Shown: piece after piece, positions 8,771 to 17,464 of the stretch | Layout of the letters: each line of letters opens with the position of its first letter | How positions within the stretch are numbered: position 1 is the stretch's first letter | DNA from: Methylococcus sp. EFPC2 | GTDB lineage: Bacteria > Pseudomonadota > Gammaproteobacteria > Methylococcales > Methylococcaceae | NCBI RefSeq assembly: GCF_016925495.1 | Contig: NZ_CP070491.1 | Coordinates: 2,976,001 to 3,040,000, forward strand | Direction: 5' to 3' | Length of the DNA stretch: 64,000 bases | Notes under the pieces: model-generated | Database searches by the model: none | Seen by the model: only the letters and a program-made list of their open reading frames with translations | Told to the model about the DNA's origin: nothing | Translations under genes and position numbers: made by a program

Positions 8771-9448
8771 ATGAAAAAAACTAGTTTTGTAGCCGGTCTG
8801 TTGATTCTGAGCGTCAACGCTGCCTTCGCCGAAGAAGCCCCCAAACCCCCGCTGGGCTTTTTCGTCACCAGCATCGGCCCTGGCAAGGGCGCCGACCTGG
8901 GTGGCTTGGCCGGTGCCGATGCCCATTGCCAGAAACTGGCCAGCGAAGTCGGCGCCGGCAACAGGACCTGGCGCGCCTATCTGAGCACGCAAGCTGACCG
9001 CAACCAGCCCGCCATCAATGCTCGCGACCGCATCGGCAAGGGACCGTGGGCCAATGCCAACGGCGCCATCGTCGCCAACGATCTGGCCCATCTGCACGGC
9101 GATACCGTGGAACTCGGCCAGCAGGGCAACAACGTCCATCGGCTGACCACGCTGACCGAAAAAGGCACGCCCATCAAAGGCGTGGGCGAAACGCCCAACC
9201 AGCACGATATCATCACCGGCTCCAAGCCCGACGGCCGCGCCTATACCGACGCCGCCGACCACACCTGCAAGAACTACACGAGCAGCGGCGAAGGCGTAGT
9301 CCGCGTCGGCCATTCCGACCGCACCAATCGCGGCGCCACCGGTGGCAACGTGTCCTGGAACTCCACCCACGACAGCCGCGGTTGCAGCCAGGAAAATCTG
9401 GTCAGCACCGGCGGCGCCGGCTACTTCTACTGCTTCGCCGCCGACTAA
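8771..9448 (+). CDS. Secreted lectin-like / collagen-trimerisation-type fold protein
   Basis: A 225-residue exported protein with a signal peptide ending near NAAFA (about residue 19). The mature part begins GFFVTSIGPGKGADLGGLAGADAHCQKLA and continues with RTWRAYLST and IGKGPW. Proteins with this pattern are widespread in proteobacteria and often annotated as lectins or DUF1554-like proteins, with a C-type-lectin or endostatin-like fold. Several cysteines (HCQKLA, HTCKNY, RGCSQ, YFYCFA) could form two disulfides. GAGAAG lies 4 bp before the ATG. It is monocistronic, with a strong hairpin after the stop. The ligand is unknown and the name lectin is by similarity only. Confidence 0.78.
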   Translation: MKKTSFVAGLLILSVNAAFAEEAPKPPLGFFVTSIGPGKGADLGGLAGADAHCQKLASEVGAGNRTWRAYLSTQADRNQPAINARDRIGKGPWANANGAIVANDLAHLHGDTVELGQQGNNVHRLTTLTEKGTPIKGVGETPNQHDIITGSKPDGRAYTDAADHTCKNYTSSGEGVVRVGHSDRTNRGATGGNVSWNSTHDSRGCSQENLVSTGGAGYFYCFAAD

Positions 9449-9455
9449 TGACAGA

Positions 9456-9486
9456 GGCAAGCCCCCGGCTTCTCGGGGGACTTGCC
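9456..9486 (+). terminator. Strong GC-rich hairpin after the lectin-like gene
   Basis: GGCAAGCCCCC at 9456-9466 pairs with GGGGGACTTGCC at 9475-9486 with one bulged base. It starts 8 bp after the stop codon. No T-run follows, so efficiency is uncertain. From here to 9776 I see no gene: a short minus-strand frame at 9490-9759 has no recognisable protein character. Confidence 0.6.
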
Positions 9487-9776
9487 CGGTCAAATCGAGT
9501 AGTCGTCAAGGAAGCCGTCCGGCGAGGCTACATCGAATACCGGCGCGGCCGGCGCAACGCCGGAGAAACTGAAGCCGAGCATGACCGTCATGGTGGGGCA
9601 AGGAAGAGGTGTTTGTTTGAACGGCCCCGACATCGCCCGACGACTAACAGTGGGACCGTGAGCGTCCTGAACACCATACCGGTCCCGGAACTTTCGGGCT
9701 GTTCGGCCGTGCTTAGCCAGGAGCGCTAACAAGGCGCAGACGGTATCTGCGGTCGGCACTTATTCCGGCCCCATCC

Positions 9777-10550
9777 TTAGGACTCAAGCTCGAATTCCGC
9801 GACCACCGGCGCGTGATCGGAGGGTCGTTCCAGCTTGCGCGGTTCCTTGTCTATCCAACAGCGTCGACACGCTTGGCGCAGGGCCGGACTGGCCAGGATC
9901 AAGTCGATGCGTAAGCCCAGGTTGCGACGGAAACCCGCGGCGCGGTAATCCCACCAGCTATAGCTGGCTTCAGATTGTTCGAACAGGCGGAAGGCATCGC
10001 TCAGCCCCAAGCCGAGCAGTTCCTTCAGCGCATCGCGTTCCGGCGTGCTGCACAGGATCTTCTCGCGCCAAGCGTCAGGATCGTAGACATCGCGGTCGTC
10101 CGGGGCGATGTTGAAATCACCCAGCACCACCACGTGCTCGTGCCGGCTCAGCTCTGCGGCGATGAAATTGCGCATCTTGGCCAGCCAATCCAGCTTGTAG
10201 GCATATTTGTCGGAGCCGACTTCGCTGCCGTTGGGCACGTACAGGTCGATCACCCGCAAGTTCCCGTACGTGGCGACCAGAATGCGGCGTTGGGGATCGT
10301 CCAGTCCCGGCACGTCGGTCAGCACGTCGGCAGCCGGGGCGCGGCTCAGTATGGCGACGCCGTTATAGGTCTTCTGCCCGCTGAAAACGACGTGATAGCC
10401 GGCTTGCGACAAGGCCTCGGCCGGGAAGTCGTCGTCGACCGTCTTGGTCTCCTGCAAGGCCAGGATGTCGGGTTGTGCGCTCGCCAACCAATCGAGAGCT
10501 TGCGGCAGGCGTACGCGCAGGGAGTTGACGTTCCAGGTGGCGATTTTCAT
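9777..10550 (-). CDS. xthA: Exodeoxyribonuclease III
   Basis: A 257-residue enzyme of the exonuclease/endonuclease/phosphatase superfamily that cuts DNA at abasic sites and removes 3' blocking groups in base excision repair. It starts MKIATWNVNSLRVRLPQ. Family motifs are present: LQETK (about residue 35) with the metal-binding Glu, YVPNGS (about 105), LGDFNIAP (about 146) and the C-terminal PSDHAPV with the catalytic Asp-His pair. Length and start are typical. It stands alone between the lectin-like gene and a hypothetical secreted protein. Confidence 0.96.
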   Translation of the reverse strand: MKIATWNVNSLRVRLPQALDWLASAQPDILALQETKTVDDDFPAEALSQAGYHVVFSGQKTYNGVAILSRAPAADVLTDVPGLDDPQRRILVATYGNLRVIDLYVPNGSEVGSDKYAYKLDWLAKMRNFIAAELSRHEHVVVLGDFNIAPDDRDVYDPDAWREKILCSTPERDALKELLGLGLSDAFRLFEQSEASYSWWDYRAAGFRRNLGLRIDLILASPALRQACRRCWIDKEPRKLERPSDHAPVVAEFELES

Positions 10551-10677
10551 GGCGAGGTTCAGCGAGAACGAGGAGGACGTACAGTTTAAAACAAGGCGGG
10601 CGCGATGGGCGCTAATGGCTTGTTTCCAGCTTACATCCGCGAGGCTAGCCCGAGCTCGCTCATCGAGCGGACTCGCA

Positions 10678-11166
10678 TCATTGCCAGTGAGAAATACCGA
10701 CCGGGACGGGATTGGCGGGAACGGACGAAGGTGCAGAGAGATTCGGATGTATGGTCATGACCGCCTGCCGGGAACCGTCGGGCGCGACACCCGCGTCGTG
10801 GAAGCGTATCGCAGTCCACCTGCCCGGATCCGCAGCCGTCTGGAAAATTTCGGCGGTTTCCACATAGACCGTGAGACCTGGAGCATAGTCTTCATAGTCC
10901 CGGAAGGGCTGGTCCGTCTCGATGGCGGCCATACCGGCCACCCGCCCCTCTATGGCGGTCTCCGATGCCACGTCCGCGAACGCGGACTCCTCATGGCCCA
11001 AGGTGTCCGCCCCGACGGGCCGGGAAGCGGGCACACCGTGGCCGCTACTTTCGGCGTCGCCCGGCGACGCCTTGAGATCGCGCAATGATGCTTCCTCGGG
11101 CAAACCGGCGTAAAGCAGGCTGGCCAGGATGGAGCCGGCGACGAGTACGACCAGTTGAGTTTTCAT
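10678..11166 (-). CDS. Hypothetical secreted protein
   Basis: A 162-residue protein that I do not recognise. The start at 11166 gives MKTQLVVLVAGSILASLLYAG, a plausible signal peptide or membrane anchor. A longer frame from 11289 adds an unlikely Cys-rich lead. The mature part is acidic and has no known motif: it includes ETAIEGRVAGMAAIE, FRDYEDYAPGLTVYVETAE and a proline-rich end. GGGG lies 8 bp before the ATG. Its gene is 127 bp upstream of xthA on the same strand but too far for a confident operon. Confidence 0.6.
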   Translation of the reverse strand: MKTQLVVLVAGSILASLLYAGLPEEASLRDLKASPGDAESSGHGVPASRPVGADTLGHEESAFADVASETAIEGRVAGMAAIETDQPFRDYEDYAPGLTVYVETAEIFQTAADPGRWTAIRFHDAGVAPDGSRQAVMTIHPNLSAPSSVPANPVPVGISHWQ

Positions 11167-11329
11167 AGGGATGTCCCCGCAAGCTGGACCATGAGTCGAT
11201 GATGGGCACAGCTTATCTAAGGAAAATCGGCATGGCAGTGAACTGTTTGGTGCCGCAAGTGTGAGAAATTCACACTTGCGGGCTTCCAACGCTAGGCGCC
11301 GGCATACGGACCGAACACCGGCAAGGCCA

Positions 11330-11824
11330 CTACTCCGCTTTAGATGGAGCGCCCTCGAAAAACCGCTTGCCGTGATGGGCCCGGAATTTTTCTATCTTCT
11401 CCTTCAGTTTTTCCTGCTGCTCCGGCAAAAGGAGCTGATAAATCTCATGCTCCACCCGCGCGCGCTCCAGCGCCAGGTCGGCCACGGCTTTCGCGTGTTC
11501 GTTGCCGAGCGCCTGGGCCTTTTCCTCGGTGTAATCGGCCGACAAAGCCAGATTGCGCAGATCTTCCTGGCGCTTGCGCACCGCGTCGAACTTGGCCCGT
11601 ACGGCCTCCTTCTGCGCCTTCCGTATCTCGCCTATCCGTGCGCGCTGTTCATCGGTCAAATTCAGATCTTTCAGAAAATGGCGGCCGAAGGCGGTGGGCC
11701 CTTCTATCCAATGCCCTGCGCCGTGTCCGACCGGCGGATGGTGAGGCTCGGCATTCAGTGAAAAAGGGAGGGCGAGGACGATGCCGGCGGCGAGCAAATA
11801 GGCCTTGTAGGTATTTCGGTTCAT
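11330..11824 (-). CDS. Spy/CpxP-family periplasmic protein
   Basis: A 164-residue protein with a signal peptide (hydrophobic core at about residues 8-22, cleavage near LNAEP) and a helical mature part rich in Lys, Glu and Arg. NLTDEQRARIGEIRK at about residues 58-72 is the LTxxQ-type motif of the Spy/CpxP/ZraP group, followed by long charged helices. Such proteins are ATP-independent periplasmic chaperones or feedback inhibitors of CpxA-type sensors. GGAG lies 7 bp before the ATG. It is divergent from the cpxR-like gene, and four GTAAA-type half-sites lie between them, the layout of cpxP and cpxRA in enterobacteria. Chaperone versus inhibitor role is not decidable here. Confidence 0.85.
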   Translation of the reverse strand: MNRNTYKAYLLAAGIVLALPFSLNAEPHHPPVGHGAGHWIEGPTAFGRHFLKDLNLTDEQRARIGEIRKAQKEAVRAKFDAVRKRQEDLRNLALSADYTEEKAQALGNEHAKAVADLALERARVEHEIYQLLLPEQQEKLKEKIEKFRAHHGKRFFEGAPSKAE

Positions 11825-11903
11825 CTAACGTCTCCGTGTACATGGTGACTAAGGGGGCGGATGCGGCTCGCATTCCGCGATGCTTAGTCTGGGGCCGCGT
11901 TCG

Positions 11904-11939
11904 GTAAACGACGGTTAAGAAAATGTAAAACTGGGTAAA
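11904..11939 (+). promoter_or_regulatory. CpxR-box array: four GTAAA-type half-sites
   Basis: Direct-repeat half-sites lie at 11904 (GTAAA), 11914 (GTTAA), 11925 (GTAAA) and 11935 (GTAAA), with start-to-start spacings of 10, 11 and 10. GTAAA-N5-GTAAA is the known CpxR box of Escherichia coli. The array is 79 bp upstream of the Spy-like gene (minus strand) and 76 bp upstream of the cpxR-like gene (plus strand), so it could control both, with autoregulation. A second copy with identical spacing lies at 48457-48492. Confidence 0.75.
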
Positions 11940-12015
11940 GCCCGACGGCCGCAACTTTCGATAAGCTTGGCCTCGGCTATCATCGCGCACCGCGATGATG
12001 CGAAACGGAACGGCG

Positions 12016-12702
12016 ATGAAAATCCTATTGGTGGACGACGATATCGAACTCACCGAGATGCTCCGGGACTATCTCGGGCAGGAGGGCTACGAGGCAGCGG
12101 CGGCGCACGACGGAGAAACCGGCGTGACGGAAGCCTTGTCCGGCCGCTACGGCCTGGTGGTGCTGGACGTGATGATGCCGCGCATGAACGGCATCGAGGC
12201 ATTGAGCCGCATCCGCCTGCACAGCCGCGTTCCGGTGCTGATGCTCACCGCCAAGGGCGACGACCTGGATCGCATCACCGGGCTCGAGCTGGGCGCCGAC
12301 GATTATGTGCCCAAACCCTGCACGCCGCGGGAACTGGTGGCGCGTATACGGGCCATACAACGGCGCACCCAGGCGCGCGACACGACCGATAACGTTTCCG
12401 AGCGCCTAACGGCGGGCGCTCTGGTGATTTATCCGCTGAAGCGCGTCGCGGAATGGGAAGGGCTGGCGCTGGAACTGACCAGCACCGAATTCAATTTGCT
12501 GGAGGTGCTGGCCCGCAATGCCGGTCGCGTGGTCGAGAAACACGAGCTGTCCGAGCAGGGATTGGGCCGTCCTCTGGCCCGTTTCGATCGCAGCATCGAC
12601 GTCCACATGAGCAGCCTCAGGCAGAAGCTGGGCCAGTTGCCGGACGGGCGCTCGTGCATCCTGACCGTCCGCGGCCGCGGCTATCAACTGGTCGGGACGT
12701 AA
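12016..12702 (+). CDS. OmpR-family response regulator, CpxR-like
   Basis: A 228-residue DNA-binding response regulator. The receiver domain spans about residues 1-115, with the acidic pair DD at 7-8, phospho-acceptor Asp at 51 (LVVLDVMM) and Lys in YVPKPCTPREL. A winged-helix effector domain fills about 130-226 (LTSTEFNLLEVLA, DVHMSSLRQKLG, TVRGRGYQL). The start MKILLVDDD at 12016 matches the family; an in-frame ATG at 11995 would add seven residues. The kinase gene follows after 3 bp. Similarity to CpxR is strengthened by the CpxR-box array and the divergent Spy/CpxP-like gene. The gene name is left open because BaeR- or RstA-like alternatives are possible. Confidence 0.92.
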   Translation: MKILLVDDDIELTEMLRDYLGQEGYEAAAAHDGETGVTEALSGRYGLVVLDVMMPRMNGIEALSRIRLHSRVPVLMLTAKGDDLDRITGLELGADDYVPKPCTPRELVARIRAIQRRTQARDTTDNVSERLTAGALVIYPLKRVAEWEGLALELTSTEFNLLEVLARNAGRVVEKHELSEQGLGRPLARFDRSIDVHMSSLRQKLGQLPDGRSCILTVRGRGYQLVGT

Positions 12703-12705
12703 TCG

Positions 12706-14073
12706 ATGGGAAAACTGTTCTGGAAGTTTTTTTTCGCCTTTTGGCTCTCCCTGTTGACCGCCGGCGTAGGCGTAGGCACGGCGGTGTGGCTGCACAACGA
12801 AGCGCTCCGGGACCGCGACGAACCCGTCGTCAACCTGCACCGCTACACGGCGCCATTCGTCGGCGCGGCCGCGACCACGCTCAGGCATGGGGGAGTTTCG
12901 GCGCTGCGCGCATTATTGCTCGAACAGCGCGCAGAGCCGGCGCCTTCGGTCTATGCAGTGAACCCGGATGACGAGGACATACTGGGCCGCGACCTGCCAG
13001 CGGAACTCGTGGCGCAAGCCAGGCAAATCGCTCGGGACGGTAGCCATCCGCTCGAAGTGCGCCAGATTGCCGCCGACGATGGGCGCACCTACCTGCTCTT
13101 CGTGCCGGCCGGGGAAGCCCCCCTGACGCCGTTCAGGGGTGAGGCCTTCCATCGCCCTCCCCGCCTGGTGGCACGTTCGCCCGTGCTTCCCATCACCTCG
13201 GGCATCATCGCGAGTTTGCTCTTCAGCGCCTGGCTGGCTTGGTATCTGGCCAAGCCGATCCGAACCTTGCGCGCGGCTTTCGAAGGGCTGGCCAAGGGCA
13301 AGCTGGACACCCGGGTAAGCCATCTGATGGGCAGGCGGCGGGATGAATTGAGCGATCTGGGTACGGATTTCGATCACATGGCCGTGCAGGTCGGCTCCCT
13401 GGTCGACGCCCAGCGACGCTTGCTGCACGATGTGTCCCATGAACTGCGTTCCCCGTTGAGCCGCCTGCAGGCGGCCATCGGACTGGCGCGCCAACAGCCG
13501 GACAAAATGGAAACGACCCTGGCTCGGGTGGAACGCGAGTCCGAACGTCTGAACGATCTGGTCGGCGAACTGCTGGCCTTGTCCCGCCTGGAAGCGGGAG
13601 TGCCGGTGGCCAAGGACGAAGAATTCGATCTCGGCGAGCTACTCGCCGAAATCGTCGACGACGCGCGTTTCGAGGCCAAGGCGAAAGGCGTGTGGGTGAG
13701 CTTCGAACCCTCGGGAGAAATCCTCTTTCGCGGACAGGTGGAACTGATCCACCGGGCGCTGGAAAACGTCGTCCGCAATGCCGTCCAGCATACGCGCGCC
13801 GGAGGCACCGTCGAGGTACAGCTCACCTCGAAAGGCGGCTGGCTGAACCTGCTCGTGTGCGACGAGGGCCCCGGCGTACCCCCAGCGGAGTTGGCGAAAA
13901 TATTCGTCCCTTTTTTCCGCGGCGAATCGCATCAAACGGGCGACGGCGTGGGCTTGGGGCTGGCGATCGCCCGCCTGGCGGTCGAATCCCACGACGGCAG
14001 CATCGCCGCCCGCAATCACGGAAAGGGCGGCCTGGAAGTCAGCATCCGCCTGCCCCTGCAAGACCAGCGTTGA
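12706..14073 (+). CDS. Sensor histidine kinase, CpxA-like
   Basis: A 455-residue membrane sensor kinase. Transmembrane helices lie at about residues 8-30 and 160-184, enclosing a periplasmic sensor domain of about 130 residues. A HAMP domain follows at about 185-238. The HisKA helix has the phospho-acceptor His at 245 (LLHDVSHELRSPLSRLQ), and the ATPase domain has NVVRNAVQHT, DEGPGV and GVGLGLAIARL. This order and the H-box resemble CpxA. It lies 3 bp after the response regulator gene, so the pair is one operon. The likely signal is envelope stress, possibly gated by the Spy-like protein, by analogy with CpxA and CpxP. Confidence 0.92.
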   Translation: MGKLFWKFFFAFWLSLLTAGVGVGTAVWLHNEALRDRDEPVVNLHRYTAPFVGAAATTLRHGGVSALRALLLEQRAEPAPSVYAVNPDDEDILGRDLPAELVAQARQIARDGSHPLEVRQIAADDGRTYLLFVPAGEAPLTPFRGEAFHRPPRLVARSPVLPITSGIIASLLFSAWLAWYLAKPIRTLRAAFEGLAKGKLDTRVSHLMGRRRDELSDLGTDFDHMAVQVGSLVDAQRRLLHDVSHELRSPLSRLQAAIGLARQQPDKMETTLARVERESERLNDLVGELLALSRLEAGVPVAKDEEFDLGELLAEIVDDARFEAKAKGVWVSFEPSGEILFRGQVELIHRALENVVRNAVQHTRAGGTVEVQLTSKGGWLNLLVCDEGPGVPPAELAKIFVPFFRGESHQTGDGVGLGLAIARLAVESHDGSIAARNHGKGGLEVSIRLPLQDQR

Positions 14074-14103
14074 ACGCGCCCGGCCCTCCCGTACGGGCGG
14101 GGT

Positions 14104-15990
14104 TCAGATTTCCACCAGGGTGCTGATTTCGATCGCGCGCTGAGTCGGTACACGGAAAAAGGTGATGGAATTGGAGGCATTGCGGGTCATGAAGATGAAC
14201 AAGCGCTCCTCCAGGGCATTCATTTCCGGCCTGGGCGAAGGGATGAGCGTTTCCCTGGCGAAATAGAAGTAAGTGTCGTCCGGATTCCAGTCGAAGCCAT
14301 GCTGGTAGCTGAGCGCCATGCTGTATATCACGTTGGGCGCCTGGGTGAAGCCGATGTGGATGGTGATGCGGTAGAAATTCTGTCCGAGCTCTTCGATTTG
14401 CAGCCTGTCGTCCGCCGCGACATAGGGCACGTCGTGCGTCTCCACGGTAAGCAGGATGACCCGCTCGTGGATCATCTTGTTGAATTCCAGATTCTTCAGC
14501 AAGGCAAAAGGCAGGCTCACGTGCCGCGAATACAGAAACATCGCGGTACCCGGCACCCGCGGCGGCTGGTCGGCCTCGACCTGTGCCAGGAAGTCTTTCA
14601 ACGAAACGGCGCCCTTCTGCAAACGCCAGTTGAGCACCTGTCGGCCCTTGCGCCAGGTTTTCATGATGAGGAACAGCAGAGCGCCGATCAGCAAGGGGAA
14701 CCATCCGCCTTCGGCCAGCTTGACCGCATTGGCGGAGAGAAAGGACAAATCCACGGTGAGAAAGGACAGCAGGAAAATCAAGGCGGCCGGCAAGGACCAT
14801 TTCCATACGTCCAGGGCGACGATGAAAGCCAGGGTGGTGTCTATGGCCATCGTGCCGGTGACGGCGAAACCATACGCCGACGCCAGATGACTGGACGACT
14901 GAAAGACCAGCACCAGCACGACGACGGCGACCAGCAGGAAACGGTTCACGTCCGGCGCGTAAATCTGGCCGATCTCCGATTCCGAAGTGTGGACGAAATG
15001 CTGGCGCGGCAAATAATCCAGCTGCACGGCCTGGCGGGTGATCGAAAAAGCGCCGGATATAACCGCCTGCGAGGCGATGATGGTCGCCAGGGTGGCCAGG
15101 CCGATCAATAGGTAGAGCATGTCCGGAGGGCATAGCAGGTAGAAGGGGTTGGCGACGGCGCTGGGCTCGCGCAGGATCAGCGCGGCCTGTCCCAGATAAT
15201 TCAACAGCAGCGCGGGCATGACGAAACCTATCCAGCCCAGGCGTATGGGCCCCCGCCCGAAATGGCCCATGTCGGCGTACAGCGCTTCCGCCCCCGTCAG
15301 CGCCAGTACCACCGCGCCCAGGGCAAGAAACCCGTACCACTGATGATGGAACATGAAGTCGAAGGCGTAACGCGGGTGCAGGGCATCGACGATGTCCAGG
15401 TTCTGCGCCAGGCTGCGCGCACCCAGCCAGCCGATGACCACGAACCAAAGGCACATGATGGGGCCGAACAGTTTGCCGACGCGCTCGGTCCCCAGGCTCT
15501 GGAACAAAAACAAGCCGATCAGGACGGTGATGGTTATCGGAATGACATAAGGCTGCAGACTGGGCGCGGCCACTTCCAGGCCTTCCGCGGCGCTGAGCAC
15601 CGAAATGGCGGGGGTGATCATGCCATCCCCGTAAAACAGCGCGGCGCCGAACAAGCCCAGGGTGGTGATGAAAGCCCGCTGACCGGGCCTATGCCGCTTG
15701 CGCAAGGCCAGCGCCATCAAGGCCATGATGCCGCCCTCGCCGCGGTTGTCGGCGCGCATCACGAAGATCACGTATTTCAGGCAAATGACGACGACCAGAG
15801 CCCAGAAAATCAGGGACACCGCGCCATAGACCGTGGCGGCATCGAGCGCCAGACCATGGGCCGGATTGAAAACCTCCTTCATGGTGTAAAGCGGGCTGGT
15901 ACCGACATCGCCGTAGACCACGCCGATGGCACCCAGGGTGAGGGCGGGAAATCCCGATTTATGTTCTTTCCTTTCTGTGTCCGAAGACAT
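14104..15990 (-). CDS. kup: Low-affinity potassium transporter Kup
   Basis: A 628-residue member of the KUP/HAK family of K+:H+ symporters of the inner membrane. The N-terminal signature LGAIGVVYGDVGTSPLYT is at about residues 17-34, followed by about 12 predicted membrane helices (GEGGIMALMAL, FYGDGMITPAISVLSA) and a cytoplasmic C-terminal domain ending EISTLVEI. I chose the ATG at 15990 because GAGG lies 5 bp upstream and the next residues (MSSDTERKEHKSG) fit the family; a longer frame from 16059 runs into the divergent promoter region. It is convergent with the CpxA-like gene and divergent from an NhaD antiporter gene. Confidence 0.95.
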   Translation of the reverse strand: MSSDTERKEHKSGFPALTLGAIGVVYGDVGTSPLYTMKEVFNPAHGLALDAATVYGAVSLIFWALVVVICLKYVIFVMRADNRGEGGIMALMALALRKRHRPGQRAFITTLGLFGAALFYGDGMITPAISVLSAAEGLEVAAPSLQPYVIPITITVLIGLFLFQSLGTERVGKLFGPIMCLWFVVIGWLGARSLAQNLDIVDALHPRYAFDFMFHHQWYGFLALGAVVLALTGAEALYADMGHFGRGPIRLGWIGFVMPALLLNYLGQAALILREPSAVANPFYLLCPPDMLYLLIGLATLATIIASQAVISGAFSITRQAVQLDYLPRQHFVHTSESEIGQIYAPDVNRFLLVAVVVLVLVFQSSSHLASAYGFAVTGTMAIDTTLAFIVALDVWKWSLPAALIFLLSFLTVDLSFLSANAVKLAEGGWFPLLIGALLFLIMKTWRKGRQVLNWRLQKGAVSLKDFLAQVEADQPPRVPGTAMFLYSRHVSLPFALLKNLEFNKMIHERVILLTVETHDVPYVAADDRLQIEELGQNFYRITIHIGFTQAPNVIYSMALSYQHGFDWNPDDTYFYFARETLIPSPRPEMNALEERLFIFMTRNASNSITFFRVPTQRAIEISTLVEI

Positions 15991-16109
15991 GCAGGCCTCG
16001 TTGTGGTGGATAGTCTTAACGTTTCGTGGGCGGCGATTTTCCCATAGAATCGCTGGCACGTCGCAAGCTCGCGCTCACCTTCCGTTTTGTCGCAACGCGT
16101 TCCCCTCAC

Positions 16110-17402
16110 ATGCCTATAGAACCTTTTTCCTCGGTCGGCCTGCTGGTCCTGGCCATCTTCGCCGTCGGCATCCTGCTGATCATCCTGGAAGTCCAGATCG
16201 GCATGGACAAATTCAAGCCGGCCCTGCTGATGATGTCGACGGTGGCGGTCATCGGGATCTATTACTTCTTGACCGGCGAAGACCCCGACCGGATGAAAGG
16301 TTTTCACCTGATGCAGGCGGAAACCAAGGAAAGCCTTTTCGCCCTGATCGCCTTCATGGCGTTCATGTGGATGATCGTGGAGATCCTCAACGAGCGGAAC
16401 GTGTTCGGCGCACTCAGCGAGTTTTTGATGGATCGGGGACTGGGACCGCGCGGACTGTTCTGGGCGACCGGGGCATTGGCCGCGCTGCTGAGCCCCTTCA
16501 TCAGCAGCATCACCACCGCCATGGTGTTCGGACGCGCGGTGTGCGGCTTTTCGCGCGACACGCGTTACACCCATCTGGCGCTGTGCAACATCATCGTGGC
16601 GTCGAACAGCGGAGTCTGGTTCATCGGCACCTCCACCAGCCTCATGGTGATCCTGGCGGGCAAGATCGACATTCCCAGCCTGTTGGCCCTGCTGCCGGCG
16701 TCGATCGGCGGCTGGCTGCTGAGCGCCTGGGTCTTGCAGACGTTTTATATGGGCCGCGTGCTGCGCGACGGCCCGGTCATCGATACCCATGCGCCGCGGG
16801 AAGGCATGAAGCCGGGCGGCGCCGAACTGGCGTTCGTGTGTGCCCTGGCCATCGGCGGTGCCGTCATCCTCAATCTGAAGCTACAGGTGGACATCGAGTT
16901 CGCCCTGGGTTCCGGGCTGGGATTCGTGGCGCTCTATATCTGGTGGCTCAAGCGCAAAGGCATCGATGTGTCGCTGGACGTGCAGTTGCAGAAGGTCGAA
17001 TGGAGCACGCTGATGTATTACATCGGCATCATCACCGGCATGGCGGCGCTCAACCACGTCGGCTGGCTGAGCTACATCGCCTGGCTCTACGAACATGAGT
17101 CGCCCTATCTGGTCAACATCCTGCTCGGTCTGGTATCGAGTATCATCGACAACAACCTGCTGGAAGCGGCGGCCATCATGTCCAATCCTCCCATGAATAC
17201 GGATCAATGGGTGCTGAACGCCATGATGGTAGGCATAGGCGGCAGCTTGACCGTGGTGGGCTCGGCAGCCGGCGTGATGGCCATGTCCATCGAGAAGACT
17301 TACACCTTCGGCGTACACCTGCGTTTCCTGCCCGCGGTGCTGGTCAACTTTTTCGGCGCCCTGGGCATTTGGTACGTGCAGTTCGAGTGGCTGCGGGCTT
17401 GA
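16110..17402 (+). CDS. nhaD: NhaD-type Na+/H+ antiporter (first copy)
   Basis: A 430-residue multi-pass membrane protein of the NhaD/ArsB-like ion transporter superfamily. Characteristic segments include AFMAFMWMIVEILNERNVF, LSPFISSITTAMVFG, VASNSGVWFIGTSTSLMV and GLVSSIIDNNLLEAA with the conserved Asp-Asn pair. It probably exports Na+ or Li+ in exchange for protons. The ATG at 16110 was chosen because the earlier frame start at 16026 adds a basic, non-hydrophobic lead. A second, more standard NhaD lies at 20337-21782, and the C1-cofactor genes lie between them. The ion preference of this copy cannot be read from sequence. Confidence 0.85.
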   Translation: MPIEPFSSVGLLVLAIFAVGILLIILEVQIGMDKFKPALLMMSTVAVIGIYYFLTGEDPDRMKGFHLMQAETKESLFALIAFMAFMWMIVEILNERNVFGALSEFLMDRGLGPRGLFWATGALAALLSPFISSITTAMVFGRAVCGFSRDTRYTHLALCNIIVASNSGVWFIGTSTSLMVILAGKIDIPSLLALLPASIGGWLLSAWVLQTFYMGRVLRDGPVIDTHAPREGMKPGGAELAFVCALAIGGAVILNLKLQVDIEFALGSGLGFVALYIWWLKRKGIDVSLDVQLQKVEWSTLMYYIGIITGMAALNHVGWLSYIAWLYEHESPYLVNILLGLVSSIIDNNLLEAAAIMSNPPMNTDQWVLNAMMVGIGGSLTVVGSAAGVMAMSIEKTYTFGVHLRFLPAVLVNFFGALGIWYVQFEWLRA

Positions 17403-17464
17403 ATGGGGACAGGTTCTCCACCCCGGCTCGCCTATCGCACACCGCTTGATGGGGGAGTAGAGAC

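Noticed and set aside
9490-9759. Minus-strand open frame of 89 codons
   Set aside because: No recognisable protein features or start signal, and it lies in a GC-rich spacer after a terminator.
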